Assembly (NCBI GenBank): GCA_963697285.1
Contig: CAVONI010000002.1
Location: 124,001-188,000, forward strand
Length of the DNA: 64,000 nucleotides
Direction: 5' to 3'
Source: JAEUQQ01 sp963697285
Lineage (GTDB): Bacteria; Acidobacteriota; Vicinamibacteria; Vicinamibacterales; JAFNAJ01
The position numbers and the translations under genes were made by a program. The notes under the pieces were generated by a model that saw nothing but the letters and a program-made list of their open reading frames with translations, ran no database searches and was not told the origin of the DNA. How positions within the stretch are numbered: position 1 is the first letter of the stretch; the number at the start of each line of letters is the position of its first letter. Of the stretch, positions 40,373-49,595 are shown piece after piece.

Positions 40373-40405
40373 CCCTTCGACTCGCTGCGCTCGGCTCAGG
40401 GCAGG
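40373..40405. repeat. CCTTCGAC...CTCAGGGCAGG repeat, interrupted form
   Basis: In the spacer between the transketolase and MFS genes: cccttcgac and ctcagggcagg, separated by tcgctgcgctcgg. The same two ends, joined, form the loop of the long hairpins at 21.8 and 56.0 kb. Confidence 0.6.
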
Positions 40406-40424
40406 CCTGCCATTTCGCGCTCGC

Positions 40425-41699
40425 TCAGGACGGGCGGGCGGCGCGATCCATGCGACGCGCGGCCAGGGCCAGCGGTACCGCTGATGCGATGCTCACCCCG
40501 ATGCTGATGAGCAGGCCGTTCGTGAGCGACGAGCGGTCGCCGATGAGGCCGGTGATGTACGCACCGGGGCTCACCCCGAACACGTTCGTGACGAGCAGCG
40601 CCACCCCGACGATGGATGCCCTCACCCTGGCCGGCGCCAGGTCCTGCACTCCGGCGAACACGGGACCGTACCAGGCGCTCAGGCCGACGTTGTTGAGGAA
40701 CCACAGGACGTAGAACAGCGGCGAGTCGGGCGACGCGGTGATGAAGAGCACGCTGACGGGCGCAAAGACGAGACACGAGATCGCGAGGCTCCAGATACGC
40801 CCGCCAGCCCAGCGCGCGCGGCACCAGTCGGCAAACCACCCGCCGAGGAAGTTCCCGATGAGGCCCGCCACCGCGATGATCACGCCCCCGCGAAAGGCAA
40901 TCTGCCCGAACGGCATCCCCCGTTCCTGCACGAGCCAGGTCACCGCGTGGATGGCCGCTCCCGACGCGAACGCCACGCCCGAGCCGCCAATCATCAGCAG
41001 CCACAGCTCGGGCGACGTCTGCAGCGCCCCCCTGAGGTCGTGCACGATGCTCGACAGCGACGGCACCGGCCGGGCTGACGCGGTGGCGCCGCCGGCGCGC
41101 GCGTCTTCGCGCGGATCCCTGACGAACAGCAGCGCGACCACGAAGAGCAGGCCGGTCAGGCCCAGCACGTAGAAGCAACTGCGCCATCCGAGCGTCGGCA
41201 CCAGCACCGAGGCGATGACGAGGCTGAGGCCCATGCCAAGCGGGACGCCGATGTAGTAGGCGCCCACCGCGAATGCCCGGCGCGACGCGGGGAACGCGTC
41301 GGCCAGCATCGACAACGCGGCTGGCGTCAACGTGGCCTCGCCGGCTCCCACCAGCATCCGCGGGATCAGCAGGTGCACGAACGACTGCGCCAGCCCGGAG
41401 ATCGCGGTCACCGAGCTCCAGAGCGTCAGGCCCGCCGCGATGAGCCGCGGCCGATGGAAGCGGTCGGCTGCCGCGCCGAGGATCACCCCCATGAGCGTGT
41501 AGAACACGACGAAGCCGAAGCCCTGCAGCAACCCGATCTGCGCACGCGACAGGCCGAGGTCGGCAATCAGGAATGGCGCCACGCTGGCGATCAGTTGGCG
41601 GTCCACGAAATTGAGGACGTTCAACGTGACGAGCAGCGCCAGCAGCGACCACGCCGCGGCAGGCGGACCCTCAGGAGGCGACACGGGTGGCGTAGACAC
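40425..41699 (-). CDS. MFS transporter (spinster-like)
   Basis: Major facilitator protein of 424 residues with 12 predicted helices. Helix 1 NVLNFVDRQLIASVAPFLIADLG and the 2-3 loop VILGAAADRFHRPRLIAAG (motif A) fit the spinster/sphingolipid-transporter-like group common in environmental bacteria. GAGEATLTPAALSMLADAFPASRRAFAVG follows helix 4. The substrate is unknown. Intact, in line with transketolase and the acyl-CoA dehydrogenase on the minus strand. Confidence 0.88.
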   Translation of the reverse strand: MSTPPVSPPEGPPAAAWSLLALLVTLNVLNFVDRQLIASVAPFLIADLGLSRAQIGLLQGFGFVVFYTLMGVILGAAADRFHRPRLIAAGLTLWSSVTAISGLAQSFVHLLIPRMLVGAGEATLTPAALSMLADAFPASRRAFAVGAYYIGVPLGMGLSLVIASVLVPTLGWRSCFYVLGLTGLLFVVALLFVRDPREDARAGGATASARPVPSLSSIVHDLRGALQTSPELWLLMIGGSGVAFASGAAIHAVTWLVQERGMPFGQIAFRGGVIIAVAGLIGNFLGGWFADWCRARWAGGRIWSLAISCLVFAPVSVLFITASPDSPLFYVLWFLNNVGLSAWYGPVFAGVQDLAPARVRASIVGVALLVTNVFGVSPGAYITGLIGDRSSLTNGLLISIGVSIASAVPLALAARRMDRAARPS

Positions 41700-41753
41700 G
41701 AAGGGCTGGGTCCTCGGATGCGTGAAACGATCGGCGCCGGGTGCCGCGCAGTC

Positions 41754-43487
41754 CTAAGCGAGCACCCGGGTGGCGATCCGGCGGTCGATGGCGATGCGAT
41801 CGATGGCCGGGCGCGCGCACGCCGCGCGCACGGCGGCCCGGCAGGTCGCGGCCGCGGCGGCGTCTTCGACGAGCGACCCGGCGAGCGTGCCGGCACGTTG
41901 CTCGACGCGCGCGGCGGCATCGTGCAGCGTGGCATGCGCGAGGTCGGCAGCCGCGGTGGCATCGGCGCCGTCGCCAGCGGCCTGCGCCGCGCGCGCCATC
42001 GCGGACTCCGCCGCGTAGGCGTCGATCACGAGATCGGCCAGTGCCAGCAACACCTCCTGCTCGTGCGCCAGCCCGTCACCGAAACGCTGGCGCGCCAGGT
42101 CGATCGCGCCACGCGCACACAGCTTGATGCCGCGCAGCAGGGCCGTGTCATCGGCATCGTCGCGGCCTGCGTCTGCAGCCGCCAGCAGCGCCTCGGCTGC
42201 GCCCGCAATGCCGACGTCCTCGCGCGCCGCGCGCTTCAGCAGCATCGTCGGCACGAGGAGGCGGTTGATCTCGTTGGTGCCCTCGAAGATCCGGTTGATG
42301 CGGGCGTCGCGGTAGCAGCGATCGGCCGGGTACTCGGCGCTGAAGCCGTTGCCGCCGAACACCTGCACCGTCTCGTCGGCGACGAAGCTCAAGATCTCGG
42401 ACCCGACGATCTTCAGAATCGACGACTCGATCGCGTACTCCTCGAGCGCCTTGAGGATGGCCTCGCTTCCGGTGACACCCTCCAGCGCCCGATCGATGTT
42501 GCCGACCGTGCGATAGACCATCGCCTCGCCGGCCCATGTGCGGGTCGCCATCTGCGCGAGCTTCTGGCGGATGGCGCCGAACGCTGCGATGGGCTTCCCG
42601 AACTGCCGCCGCTCCTTCGCGTAGGCAGCGGCCGTGCCCATCGCCACCCTGGCGGCTCCAAGGGCTCCCGCCCCCAGCTTGTAGCGGCCGACGTTGAGCA
42701 CGTTGAGGGCAATCTTGCCGCCCTGTCCCTTTGCCCCGAGCAGGTTGCCGACCGGGATGCGCACCTGGTCGAGGTTCACCGCGCGTGTCGATGAGCCCTT
42801 GATGCCCATCTTGCGCTCCTCGTTCCCGAACGAGAGGCCCGGCGCGTTGCGCTCCACGAGGAACGCCGAGAAGTGCTCGCCGTCGATCTTCGCGAACACC
42901 GTGAACAGGTCGGCGAACCCGGCATTCGTGATCCACATCTTCGTGCCACTGAGGATCCACTCGGTGCCGTCGGGCGACAACGTGGCGCTCGTGCGTCCCG
43001 AGAGCGCATCCGATCCCGCGCCCGGCTCGGTGAGCGCGTAGGCCGCGATCATCTCGCCGCTGGCCAGCCTGGGCAGGTATCGCGCCTTCTGTTCGGCGGT
43101 GCCGAAGTAGAGCACCGGCAACGTCCCGATGCACACCTGCGCCGCATGCGAGACCGAGAACGACGCGCACGGCCCGACCGCCGCCGCCACGATCGTCGAG
43201 CTGACCTTGTCGAGTCCCAGCCCGCCGTGCGCTTCGTCGATGTCGACGGCCAGCAGGCCGAGGGCGCCGGCGCGCTTCAGCAGGGGCACGTTGAGCTGCG
43301 GGTCGTGCTCCATCGCCTCCTGCTGCGGCACCACCTCGCGCGCGAGGAACTCCTCGGCGGTGCGCGCGATCATGCGGTGTTCTTCTGTGAAGCGTTCGGG
43401 CGTGAACACATCGCCGATCGGTGCCGATTCGAGCAGGAACGAGGCACCGCGCTGGCGGATGGCAGACGAAGGGGTTGTCGAGGCCAT
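41754..43487 (-). CDS. Acyl-CoA dehydrogenase
   Basis: FAD enzyme of fatty acid oxidation, 577 residues. Present are YALTEPGAGSDAL and MWITNAGFADLFTVFAKID (FAD and substrate contacts), FGKPIAAFGAIRQKLAQM, QVFGGNGFSAEYPADRCYRDARI and the catalytic Glu in IFEGTNEINRLL. A C-terminal extension of about 170 residues after the classic core is seen in very-long-chain enzymes (VLCAD/ACAD9 type), suggesting long acyl chains. ATG 43487 begins MASTTPSSAIRQRGASFLLE. No electron-transfer flavoprotein genes nearby. Confidence 0.92.
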   Translation of the reverse strand: MASTTPSSAIRQRGASFLLESAPIGDVFTPERFTEEHRMIARTAEEFLAREVVPQQEAMEHDPQLNVPLLKRAGALGLLAVDIDEAHGGLGLDKVSSTIVAAAVGPCASFSVSHAAQVCIGTLPVLYFGTAEQKARYLPRLASGEMIAAYALTEPGAGSDALSGRTSATLSPDGTEWILSGTKMWITNAGFADLFTVFAKIDGEHFSAFLVERNAPGLSFGNEERKMGIKGSSTRAVNLDQVRIPVGNLLGAKGQGGKIALNVLNVGRYKLGAGALGAARVAMGTAAAYAKERRQFGKPIAAFGAIRQKLAQMATRTWAGEAMVYRTVGNIDRALEGVTGSEAILKALEEYAIESSILKIVGSEILSFVADETVQVFGGNGFSAEYPADRCYRDARINRIFEGTNEINRLLVPTMLLKRAAREDVGIAGAAEALLAAADAGRDDADDTALLRGIKLCARGAIDLARQRFGDGLAHEQEVLLALADLVIDAYAAESAMARAAQAAGDGADATAAADLAHATLHDAAARVEQRAGTLAGSLVEDAAAAATCRAAVRAACARPAIDRIAIDRRIATRVLA

Positions 43488-43599
43488 GAAAGCAGCTCCC
43501 TGCGGGCGGGGGTCGTCCCGGGAAATGCGGCCCCTGGGCAGGATCCCTGCCCGCGGCACGCGTCAGGGGATTCTCTCACGTCGTGAATCGCTGGCGGAA

Positions 43600-45075
43600 T
43601 CAGGCGGGGTCGCGGGCAGGACCGCCCCCCCGTGCGGCCCGGATCATCGACACCAGCCGAGCGTGCGACGGGTCGTCGAGGTCGACGCTTGCCAGGCAGG
43701 CCGACAGGATGGCATGCGCGCGTTCGCGTTGACCCGGGTCGTCGCGGTAGACCGCGAGCTGCAGAAGGCACTCCGCAGCCGTGACGTTGTGGGCCGTCGG
43801 ATACGCCGCGTGCCCGAGGAGGCCGACGTCGCCGGCTCCCGCCGGCGTCGGGATGCGGTCGCGGAGAAGGCCGGTCGCGGAATCGGTGAATTTCCGCACG
43901 GTGGACCGCAGGAGTTCGTCGGCGGCGTCGAGGTAGACCGGGCGGGCCGACACCTCCCAGGCGTCGAGCAGCGCGGCGGCCACTGCGACCTGGTCGCCGA
44001 GCAGGCCGCGCAGCCGAGGGGCGGGGTCGAGCACGTGCGCCACCCCGCCGTCACGCCGGTAGGCTGCCGACACCAGCTCGTCGAGGCGATCGATGGCCCG
44101 TGACGTCCAGCCGGGCATGTTCATCGCGCCGCCGGCACGCATCAGCGCGTGCGCCATCCGCGCCTGCACGTCTACGAACCCCCGTCCGTCGCGCCGGCAC
44201 TCATCGTCGAAGGCGACGCGCAACGACTCGTCTGGCGCCCCCAGGCGGTAGCGTGCGTGCGCGACGCCCCCGGGGCCCGCGAACGACCGCTCAATCGTCG
44301 TGACGAGCGCCGCAATCCGCCGCCCCCGGCCTGGGATGGGCTGCGCCGCCTGCGCGGCGACGTCGGCCGACAACCACGCGGCCTGGTCGTCGAGGAGCTG
44401 GACCGGCTCCCACCCGGCGCGTCCCAGCGGAGCGGCCCGGAACCACGCTCCACTCGTTGCATCCCGCAGCGGTGAGGCCGCCAGCCGCTCCAGGACGTCC
44501 ACGGCACGCCGGACGAGGTCACCGCGACCCGTCCGGCTGGCCACATCGATCGACGTCTCGATCGCCTGCGGCGTCTCGGCGGCCCGAAGGATGCCGTCGG
44601 CCCCTTCCCATCGGGCCAGCCAACCGGCGATCACCATCACGGGATCCGGAGCGTCGGTGCCGATGGGCGCCGGAGGTGACGGCGCTGGCACTTCGCGAAG
44701 AATCTGGGCCCGCCTGCTGTCGAAGGCGGCGGCGATGTCGCGGAGGCCGGCAGCGCACTCGACGGGGTTGGAGGTCGGCACGGGCGCCAGCGGCCAGCCG
44801 TGCGGTGTCAGCACGACCAGCGTCGGCCAGCCGTCCGCCGTGTAGCGGTCGGCCAGGTCGGGGCGGAGATCGGCATCCGCGCGCACGGCCACGTACCGTG
44901 CGCACATGACCTCGTTCACGCCCGAATCAGTGAGAATCTCGCGGTCGAAGGCATCGCACGGCGTCGACCACTGCGTCTCGATGAGCAGGGCGACGGGCAT
45001 CAAGGCGGCCTGCGCGCGGGCAAACGCGGCGGTGCCCCACTCGGCCCAGGCCGGAACGCGAGACGCGGCAGGCAT
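43600..45075 (-). CDS. DUF255 / YyaL-like thioredoxin-domain protein, degenerate active site
   Basis: Protein of 491 residues. The N-terminal 100 residues follow the DUF255 thioredoxin pattern (VALLIETQWSTPCDAFDREILTD, then YTADGWPTLVVLTPHGWPL with the cis-Pro region) but the usual WCxxCH motif is reduced to one Cys. The C-terminal two thirds form an alpha-toroid as in N-acylglucosamine epimerase-like and YyaL proteins (LRGLLGDQVAVAAALLDAWEVS). No catalytic role is assigned. It shares a 22-base divergent spacer with the isocitrate dehydrogenase gene. Intact; the ATG at 45075 lies eight bases after the shared hexamer. Confidence 0.75.
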   Translation of the reverse strand: MPAASRVPAWAEWGTAAFARAQAALMPVALLIETQWSTPCDAFDREILTDSGVNEVMCARYVAVRADADLRPDLADRYTADGWPTLVVLTPHGWPLAPVPTSNPVECAAGLRDIAAAFDSRRAQILREVPAPSPPAPIGTDAPDPVMVIAGWLARWEGADGILRAAETPQAIETSIDVASRTGRGDLVRRAVDVLERLAASPLRDATSGAWFRAAPLGRAGWEPVQLLDDQAAWLSADVAAQAAQPIPGRGRRIAALVTTIERSFAGPGGVAHARYRLGAPDESLRVAFDDECRRDGRGFVDVQARMAHALMRAGGAMNMPGWTSRAIDRLDELVSAAYRRDGGVAHVLDPAPRLRGLLGDQVAVAAALLDAWEVSARPVYLDAADELLRSTVRKFTDSATGLLRDRIPTPAGAGDVGLLGHAAYPTAHNVTAAECLLQLAVYRDDPGQRERAHAILSACLASVDLDDPSHARLVSMIRAARGGGPARDPA

Positions 45076-45083
45076 GTGGCGCG

Positions 45084-45091
45084 ATTATAAT
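45084..45091. promoter_or_regulatory. Palindromic shared -10 element ATTATAAT
   Basis: The eight-base palindrome attataat contains TATAAT on both strands. On plus the hexamer (45086-45091) ends six bases before the isocitrate dehydrogenase ATG; on minus (45089-45084) it ends eight bases before the DUF255 protein ATG. The whole spacer is 22 bases, so each promoter would lie partly in the other gene and each mRNA would start at about its first codon. Confidence 0.6.
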
Positions 45092-45097
45092 TTCGCC

Positions 45098-46108
45098 ATG
45101 ACTCATCGCATCACGCTCATTCCCGGGGACGGCATTGGTCCCGAGGTCACCGAGGCGGTCGTCCGCATCATCAAGGCGTCGGGCGTCTCGATCGAGTGGG
45201 ACAAGCACGACGCTGGCCTTCTTGCCTTCCAGCGGCATGGCCGCTCGCTGCCCCTGGAACTGCTCGACTCGGTCGCCAGGAACAAGGTCGGCCTCAAGGG
45301 GCCGGTCACGACCCCGATCGCCGAGGGCATGACGAGCGTCAACGTGGGCCTCCGCAAGGCACTCGACCTGTACGCAAACCTCCGGCCGGTGGTCAACCTC
45401 CCTGGCGTCAAGTCGCGGTTCCAGAACGTCGACCTGGTGATCGTGCGCGAGAACACCGAGGACCTGTACTCGGGTCTCGAGCACGAGATCATCCCCGGCG
45501 TGGTCGAGAGCCTCAAGATCATCACCGCCAAGGCGTCGGAGCGCATCGCGCACTTCGCCTTCGACCACGCCCGGGCGGGTGGGCGCAAGAAGGTCACGGC
45601 GGTGCACAAGGCCAACATCATGAAGCTGGGCGACGGGCTGTTTCTCGACAGCGTCCGCACGACGTCGCTCGACTACCCCGACATCAAGTACGACGAGCGC
45701 ATCGTCGATGCGACGTGCATGCAGCTGGTGATGTACCCCGAGCGGTTCGACGTGCTGGTGCTGCCGAACTTGTACGGCGACATCGTGTCGGACCTGTGCG
45801 CGGGGCTCGTCGGGGGCCTGGGCGTCGTGCCCGGCGCGAACATGGGCGAGACCTGCGCGGTCTTCGAGGCCGTGCACGGCAGCGCGCCCGACATCGCCGA
45901 CCAGGGCATCGCGAACCCGACGGCGCTGCTGCTGTCGGCGCTGATGATGCTGCACCACATCGGCGAGCACGCGGCCGCCGATGCGATTTTCGCGGCCCTC
46001 GGCACGGTGCTGGTCGAGGGCACGACCATCACGCGCGACCTGGGGGGCACGGCGTCCACGCGCGACTTCACGGATGCGGTCTGCCGCGCAATGCAGACGA
46101 CACCGTAG
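45098..46108 (+). CDS. icd: NAD-type isocitrate/isopropylmalate dehydrogenase family, likely isocitrate dehydrogenase
   Basis: Beta-decarboxylating dehydrogenase of 336 residues. Motifs: ITLIPGDGIGPEVTEAV, LYANLRPVVNLPGVKSRF, IVRENTEDLYSGLEHEI (substrate site, isocitrate-type), VHKANIMKLGDGLFL, the metal-binding LPNLYGDIVSDLCAGLVGGLG and the dinucleotide-site AVHGSAPDIADQGIANPTALLLSA. NENTEDLY-like spacing and overall length fit short NAD-dependent isocitrate dehydrogenases (TCA cycle) better than LeuB. It is intact. There is no Shine-Dalgarno; TATAAT lies six bases upstream of the ATG. Confidence 0.88.
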   Translation: MTHRITLIPGDGIGPEVTEAVVRIIKASGVSIEWDKHDAGLLAFQRHGRSLPLELLDSVARNKVGLKGPVTTPIAEGMTSVNVGLRKALDLYANLRPVVNLPGVKSRFQNVDLVIVRENTEDLYSGLEHEIIPGVVESLKIITAKASERIAHFAFDHARAGGRKKVTAVHKANIMKLGDGLFLDSVRTTSLDYPDIKYDERIVDATCMQLVMYPERFDVLVLPNLYGDIVSDLCAGLVGGLGVVPGANMGETCAVFEAVHGSAPDIADQGIANPTALLLSALMMLHHIGEHAAADAIFAALGTVLVEGTTITRDLGGTASTRDFTDAVCRAMQTTP

Positions 46109-46247
46109 CCCGGCGCGCCGGCGGCGCCATCGACCTCGTCGCCGGCACGGCCTGCCGCGTGTCGACACCCGGGACGTGCCCGCTGCGACCTGCCGCAGGG
46201 GGCATCCCACGCGCTCCGATTGACGCACCCGCCGAGGCCCCGCGGCG

Positions 46248-46253
46248 TATAAT
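46248..46253 (+). promoter_or_regulatory. -10 hexamer TATAAT before the acyltransferase
   Basis: A consensus TATAAT ends nine bases before the ATG at 46263, in the 154-base gap after isocitrate dehydrogenase. The predicted leader is one to three bases. Confidence 0.55.
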
Positions 46254-46262
46254 CGGCACGGA

Positions 46263-47390
46263 ATGCAGGACGAGATCACGCAGGCCGTCCTCGCGCGCGA
46301 CGATATCGCGAAGTACTTGCGAGGCGACGACGACGAATCGAGACTGCAGGCGCGGGAGCGGATCCAGGGCTACCTCGACGAACTGCGCACGACGCAGCGA
46401 TACAAGATGTATCGCCTGTTGCGCCATCCCCTCTATCCCATCCTGCGCAAGGTCGAACGGCGGCCCGAGGGCCTCGAGCACCCCAGGCGTGCGGCGCGGG
46501 CCGGCCGCGTCATCTACGTCTCGAACCACCGGAGCCACCTCGACTACCTCGTCGAACTGCTCGTGCTCGACGAAGCCGGGTTTCGCCCGCCCATCATCGC
46601 CGCGGGCATCAACATGTTCGGCGGCGCGCTGGGGTTGCTGCACCGGCACGTCACGGGCGCCATCCCCATCAGGCGCGATGCGAAGGACCCCGTCTACCTC
46701 GCCACGCTCAAGGCCTACATCGCCGAACTCCTGACGAGCCACGACCTGTTCTTCTATCCCGAGGGCGGACGCAGCTACAGCGGCGAACTCAAGTCGCTCA
46801 AGACCGGGTTGCTCCAGGCCTCGCTCCACGCCGACCGCGAGCACATCGTGTTCGTGCCTTGCGCCATCGCGTACGACCTCGTGCTCGAGGATCGGATCCT
46901 CTCGAAGCAGGGCACGAAACGACGCCAGCGCCCGTTCTCGCGCGAGGTCGCCGAGATGGTCGCCGCCGCCGTGGGATTCGAGTCGCGCGCGTTCGTGTCG
47001 TTTGGCGAGCCGATTGCGCTGAAGTCGATCGACCCCGAATCGCGGCGTGACGTCGTGCACCTCACGCACCTGCTGCGCGACCGGATTGGAAGCCTCGTCA
47101 AGGTCGTACCCACGGCGATCGTGGCGCAGTGCGTGAAACCCGGCCAGCCGCGCGGGGCGCTCGTGGAGCGCGTGGGGGCGCTCGTCGGCGCGTTGGCCGC
47201 CATCGGCGCAAACCTCGACGAGCGCGATCCCGCCACCATCGTCGACACCGGCGTTGACCAACTCGTCAGGCGCGGCATCCTTGCAGACAGCAGGACGGGC
47301 GTGCGCGTGCGCGACCGGATCGTCCTCAAGTACTACGCCCGAACGATCGACCATCTCGTCGCGGCCACGAACCTGGCACCGCGGCCGTGA
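46263..47390 (+). CDS. PlsB-like glycerol-3-phosphate / lysophospholipid acyltransferase
   Basis: Membrane-lipid acyltransferase of 375 residues. All four family motifs are visible: VSNHRSHLDYL (block I, catalytic His and Asp), GAIPIRRDAKD (block II), FYPEGGRSYSGELK (block III) and VPCAIAYD (block IV). The sequence FYPEGGRS is of the PlsB/DHAPAT type, so the acceptor is more likely glycerol-3-phosphate than its lyso form. There is no membrane helix, suggesting a peripheral enzyme. Proline dehydrogenase follows after seven bases. Confidence 0.87.
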   Translation: MQDEITQAVLARDDIAKYLRGDDDESRLQARERIQGYLDELRTTQRYKMYRLLRHPLYPILRKVERRPEGLEHPRRAARAGRVIYVSNHRSHLDYLVELLVLDEAGFRPPIIAAGINMFGGALGLLHRHVTGAIPIRRDAKDPVYLATLKAYIAELLTSHDLFFYPEGGRSYSGELKSLKTGLLQASLHADREHIVFVPCAIAYDLVLEDRILSKQGTKRRQRPFSREVAEMVAAAVGFESRAFVSFGEPIALKSIDPESRRDVVHLTHLLRDRIGSLVKVVPTAIVAQCVKPGQPRGALVERVGALVGALAAIGANLDERDPATIVDTGVDQLVRRGILADSRTGVRVRDRIVLKYYARTIDHLVAATNLAPRP

Positions 47391-47397
47391 CCCCCTC

Positions 47398-48330
47398 ATG
47401 ATCGATGCACTGTCGAAGAGCTTCTTCCATACCCTCGCCGGCAGCACCACGCTCAAGCGGATGGCGTCGGCATACGGAATGCGCAAGCCCACGAGCTTCG
47501 CCCGTCGCTTCATCGCCGGCGAGACGATCGACGAAGCCCTCGTCGCCGCTCGCGCGGTCGAGGCGCAGGGGCTGAGGCTCACGCTCGACCTGCTGGGCGA
47601 GAGTGTCGGCACGCTCGACGAGGCACGCGCGGCCAGCCAGGGCTACATCAGGATCATCGAGACCATCGTCGCGTCGGGCATCGAGCGCAACCTCTCGCTC
47701 AAGCTCACGCAGCTCGGCCTCGACCTCGATCGCGCGCACACGGTCGACAACCTGCGGCGTATCCTCGAGCTCGCGCAGCAGCACGACTTCTTCGTGCGCG
47801 TCGACATGGAGGACTCGCCCTACACCGACGCGACGCTCGACATCGTCGAGACCATGTGGCAGCACGGGTACCGGAACGTGGGCACGGTGCTGCAGTCGTG
47901 CCTGTTCCGCAGCGAGAAGGACCTCGCGCGCCTCAATGCGCTCGGCATGCGGGTGCGCCTCGTGAAGGGTGCCTACCGCGAACCACGCGAGGTGGCCTAC
48001 CAGCAGAAGGAGGACGTCGACGCGGCATTCGCGCGGATGACCGAGACGCTGCTGCGCGACGGGAACTACCCCGCCATCGCCACGCACGACGAAGCGATGA
48101 TCGCGGTCGCCACGGCGTTTGCCAGGAACGCCGCGATTCCGCAGGACCGCTACGAGTTCCAGATGCTCTACGGCATCCGCCGCGACCTGCAGTCGCGCCT
48201 CATGCGCGACGGATACCGCGTGCGGGTCTACGTTCCCTTCGGCACGCAGTGGTTCCCCTACTTCATGCGCCGTCTCGGCGAACGCCCGGCCAACGTCGGG
48301 TTCGTGCTCAAGGGCATCCTGAAGGGCTGA
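47398..48330 (+). CDS. Proline dehydrogenase
   Basis: FAD-dependent enzyme (TIM barrel) that oxidises proline to pyrroline-5-carboxylate, 310 residues, the monofunctional short form. Signatures are LTLDLLGESV, NLSLKLTQLGLDL, RVDMEDSPYTDATLDI, RLVKGAYREPREVAY, ATHDEAMI, YEFQMLYGIRRDLQ and YVPFGTQWFPYFMRRLGERPANV. No pyrroline-5-carboxylate dehydrogenase gene is in the window. It follows the acyltransferase closely and probably shares its promoter. Intact. Confidence 0.93.
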   Translation: MIDALSKSFFHTLAGSTTLKRMASAYGMRKPTSFARRFIAGETIDEALVAARAVEAQGLRLTLDLLGESVGTLDEARAASQGYIRIIETIVASGIERNLSLKLTQLGLDLDRAHTVDNLRRILELAQQHDFFVRVDMEDSPYTDATLDIVETMWQHGYRNVGTVLQSCLFRSEKDLARLNALGMRVRLVKGAYREPREVAYQQKEDVDAAFARMTETLLRDGNYPAIATHDEAMIAVATAFARNAAIPQDRYEFQMLYGIRRDLQSRLMRDGYRVRVYVPFGTQWFPYFMRRLGERPANVGFVLKGILKG

Positions 48331-48401
48331 CGCAGCCCCCGTCGCACCGCCACCCGCCCGGCGTGCCCGCGACCGGGTCGATGTGACCATGTGGGTCGAT
48401 C

Positions 48402-48426
48402 GGGCCGCGCGGGGGCGCGGCCCCTA
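48402..48426 (-). repeat. GGGCCGCG hairpin fused to M20 peptidase stop (copy e)
   Basis: On minus, the TAG of the M20 gene (48426-48424) continues into GGGCCGCG, a six-base loop and CGCGGCCC. It lies between convergent proline dehydrogenase and M20 genes, so it could end transcription of both. Confidence 0.8.
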
Positions 48427-49557
48427 CAGGTATGCGTCGGCCAGGTCGACGAGGATGTCGCGGCAGGCGATCACGTCGTCGATGACGACGTATTCGTCGG
48501 GCGAGTGCAGGCCGGCGCCGCCGGGGCCGAACACGACCGTCGGGATGCCCGCGGCCGACAGGATCTGTGCGTCGGTCCAGAACGACACGCCCGAGGGTTC
48601 CGGGTTCAAACCGCGCCGTGCGACGAGGCGGCCGAGCAACTGCGGCAGTTCGGCGCGCGGATCGATTTCGTAGGACGCGCGCGCGAGGACCTCGCGCGCG
48701 TGGCCCGTGAATTCCGGGTCGTGCCCGGCCAGCGATGCGAGGATCGCCTCCACCTCCCCGAGCGGTGTGCCGGCAGGTTCGCCGGGGATCGTGCGCCGCT
48801 CCAGCAGCATCCGGCAGGCGTCGGGATAGGTCGTGGCCTCACGTCCGCCTTCGATGATCGACGCGTGCAACGAGGCCGGGCCGAGCAGCGGGTGAACCCG
48901 GCCACGCTGGAGGTTGTGGTCCAGTCGCTCGAGCGCGGCCAGCACCCGGCCCATTCGGAAGATGGCGTCGCGCCCATCGCGCGGTCGCGATCCGTGCGCG
49001 GCGACGCCGGACGTCGTGACCTCGACGTGCGCGAAGCCCTTGTGTGCCACGGCGATGCGCATGTCGGTGGGCTCGGTGATCACCGCCGCATCGGCCTGCC
49101 ACTCGCGCACGAGCGCCTCGGCGCCGAGGCTGGCGTACTCCTCGTCGACCACCGCGGCGACGACGAGGCGGCCGCGCGTGAGCCCGCCACGCGTCGCGAT
49201 CACGCGCGCGGCGTCGATCATCGCCGCCACGCCGCCCTTCATGTCCTGCGACCCGCGGCCGTGCATGCGCCCGTCGCGGACGCCCGCGACGAACGGATCG
49301 CACATCCCCGCCACGCCGACGGTGTCGGTGTGGCCGCAGAACATGAGCGTCCTTCCCGGCGACGGCCCCGAGAGGACGGCGACGACGTTCGGACGCCCCG
49401 GTGCGACCTCGGTGACGTGCACCTCGAGACCGGCCGCCCGGCAGACGTCCGCGACGCAAGCCGCAATCGCCGCCTCGCCCGCGGCACCGGCGACCAGGCT
49501 GGGGTTGACCGAGTCGATCCCCACGAGGTCACGCAGCAGGGCGAGGGTAGGATGCAT
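48424..49557 (-). CDS. M20-family metallohydrolase (ArgE/DapE/ACY1 type)
   Basis: Di-zinc amidohydrolase of 377 residues with the two-domain M20 build. Zinc ligands and catalytic residues are in MFCGHTDTVGV (His and Asp), MHGRGSQDMKGG (bridging Asp), VVDEEYASLGA (catalytic Glu pair), VITEPTDM and, near the end, GPGGAGLHSPDEYV (His). The lid domain begins at about AHKGFAHVEVTTSGVAAHGSRP. Likely substrates are N-acyl amino acids or peptides. ATG 49557 begins MHPTLALLRDLVGIDSVNPS, as in homologues. Its TAG stop is part of a hairpin repeat. Confidence 0.9.
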   Translation of the reverse strand: MHPTLALLRDLVGIDSVNPSLVAGAAGEAAIAACVADVCRAAGLEVHVTEVAPGRPNVVAVLSGPSPGRTLMFCGHTDTVGVAGMCDPFVAGVRDGRMHGRGSQDMKGGVAAMIDAARVIATRGGLTRGRLVVAAVVDEEYASLGAEALVREWQADAAVITEPTDMRIAVAHKGFAHVEVTTSGVAAHGSRPRDGRDAIFRMGRVLAALERLDHNLQRGRVHPLLGPASLHASIIEGGREATTYPDACRMLLERRTIPGEPAGTPLGEVEAILASLAGHDPEFTGHAREVLARASYEIDPRAELPQLLGRLVARRGLNPEPSGVSFWTDAQILSAAGIPTVVFGPGGAGLHSPDEYVVIDDVIACRDILVDLADAYL

Positions 49558-49595
49558 GCTGTCCACCGGCGACGGGGTGCAACCGGACGTCGCGG

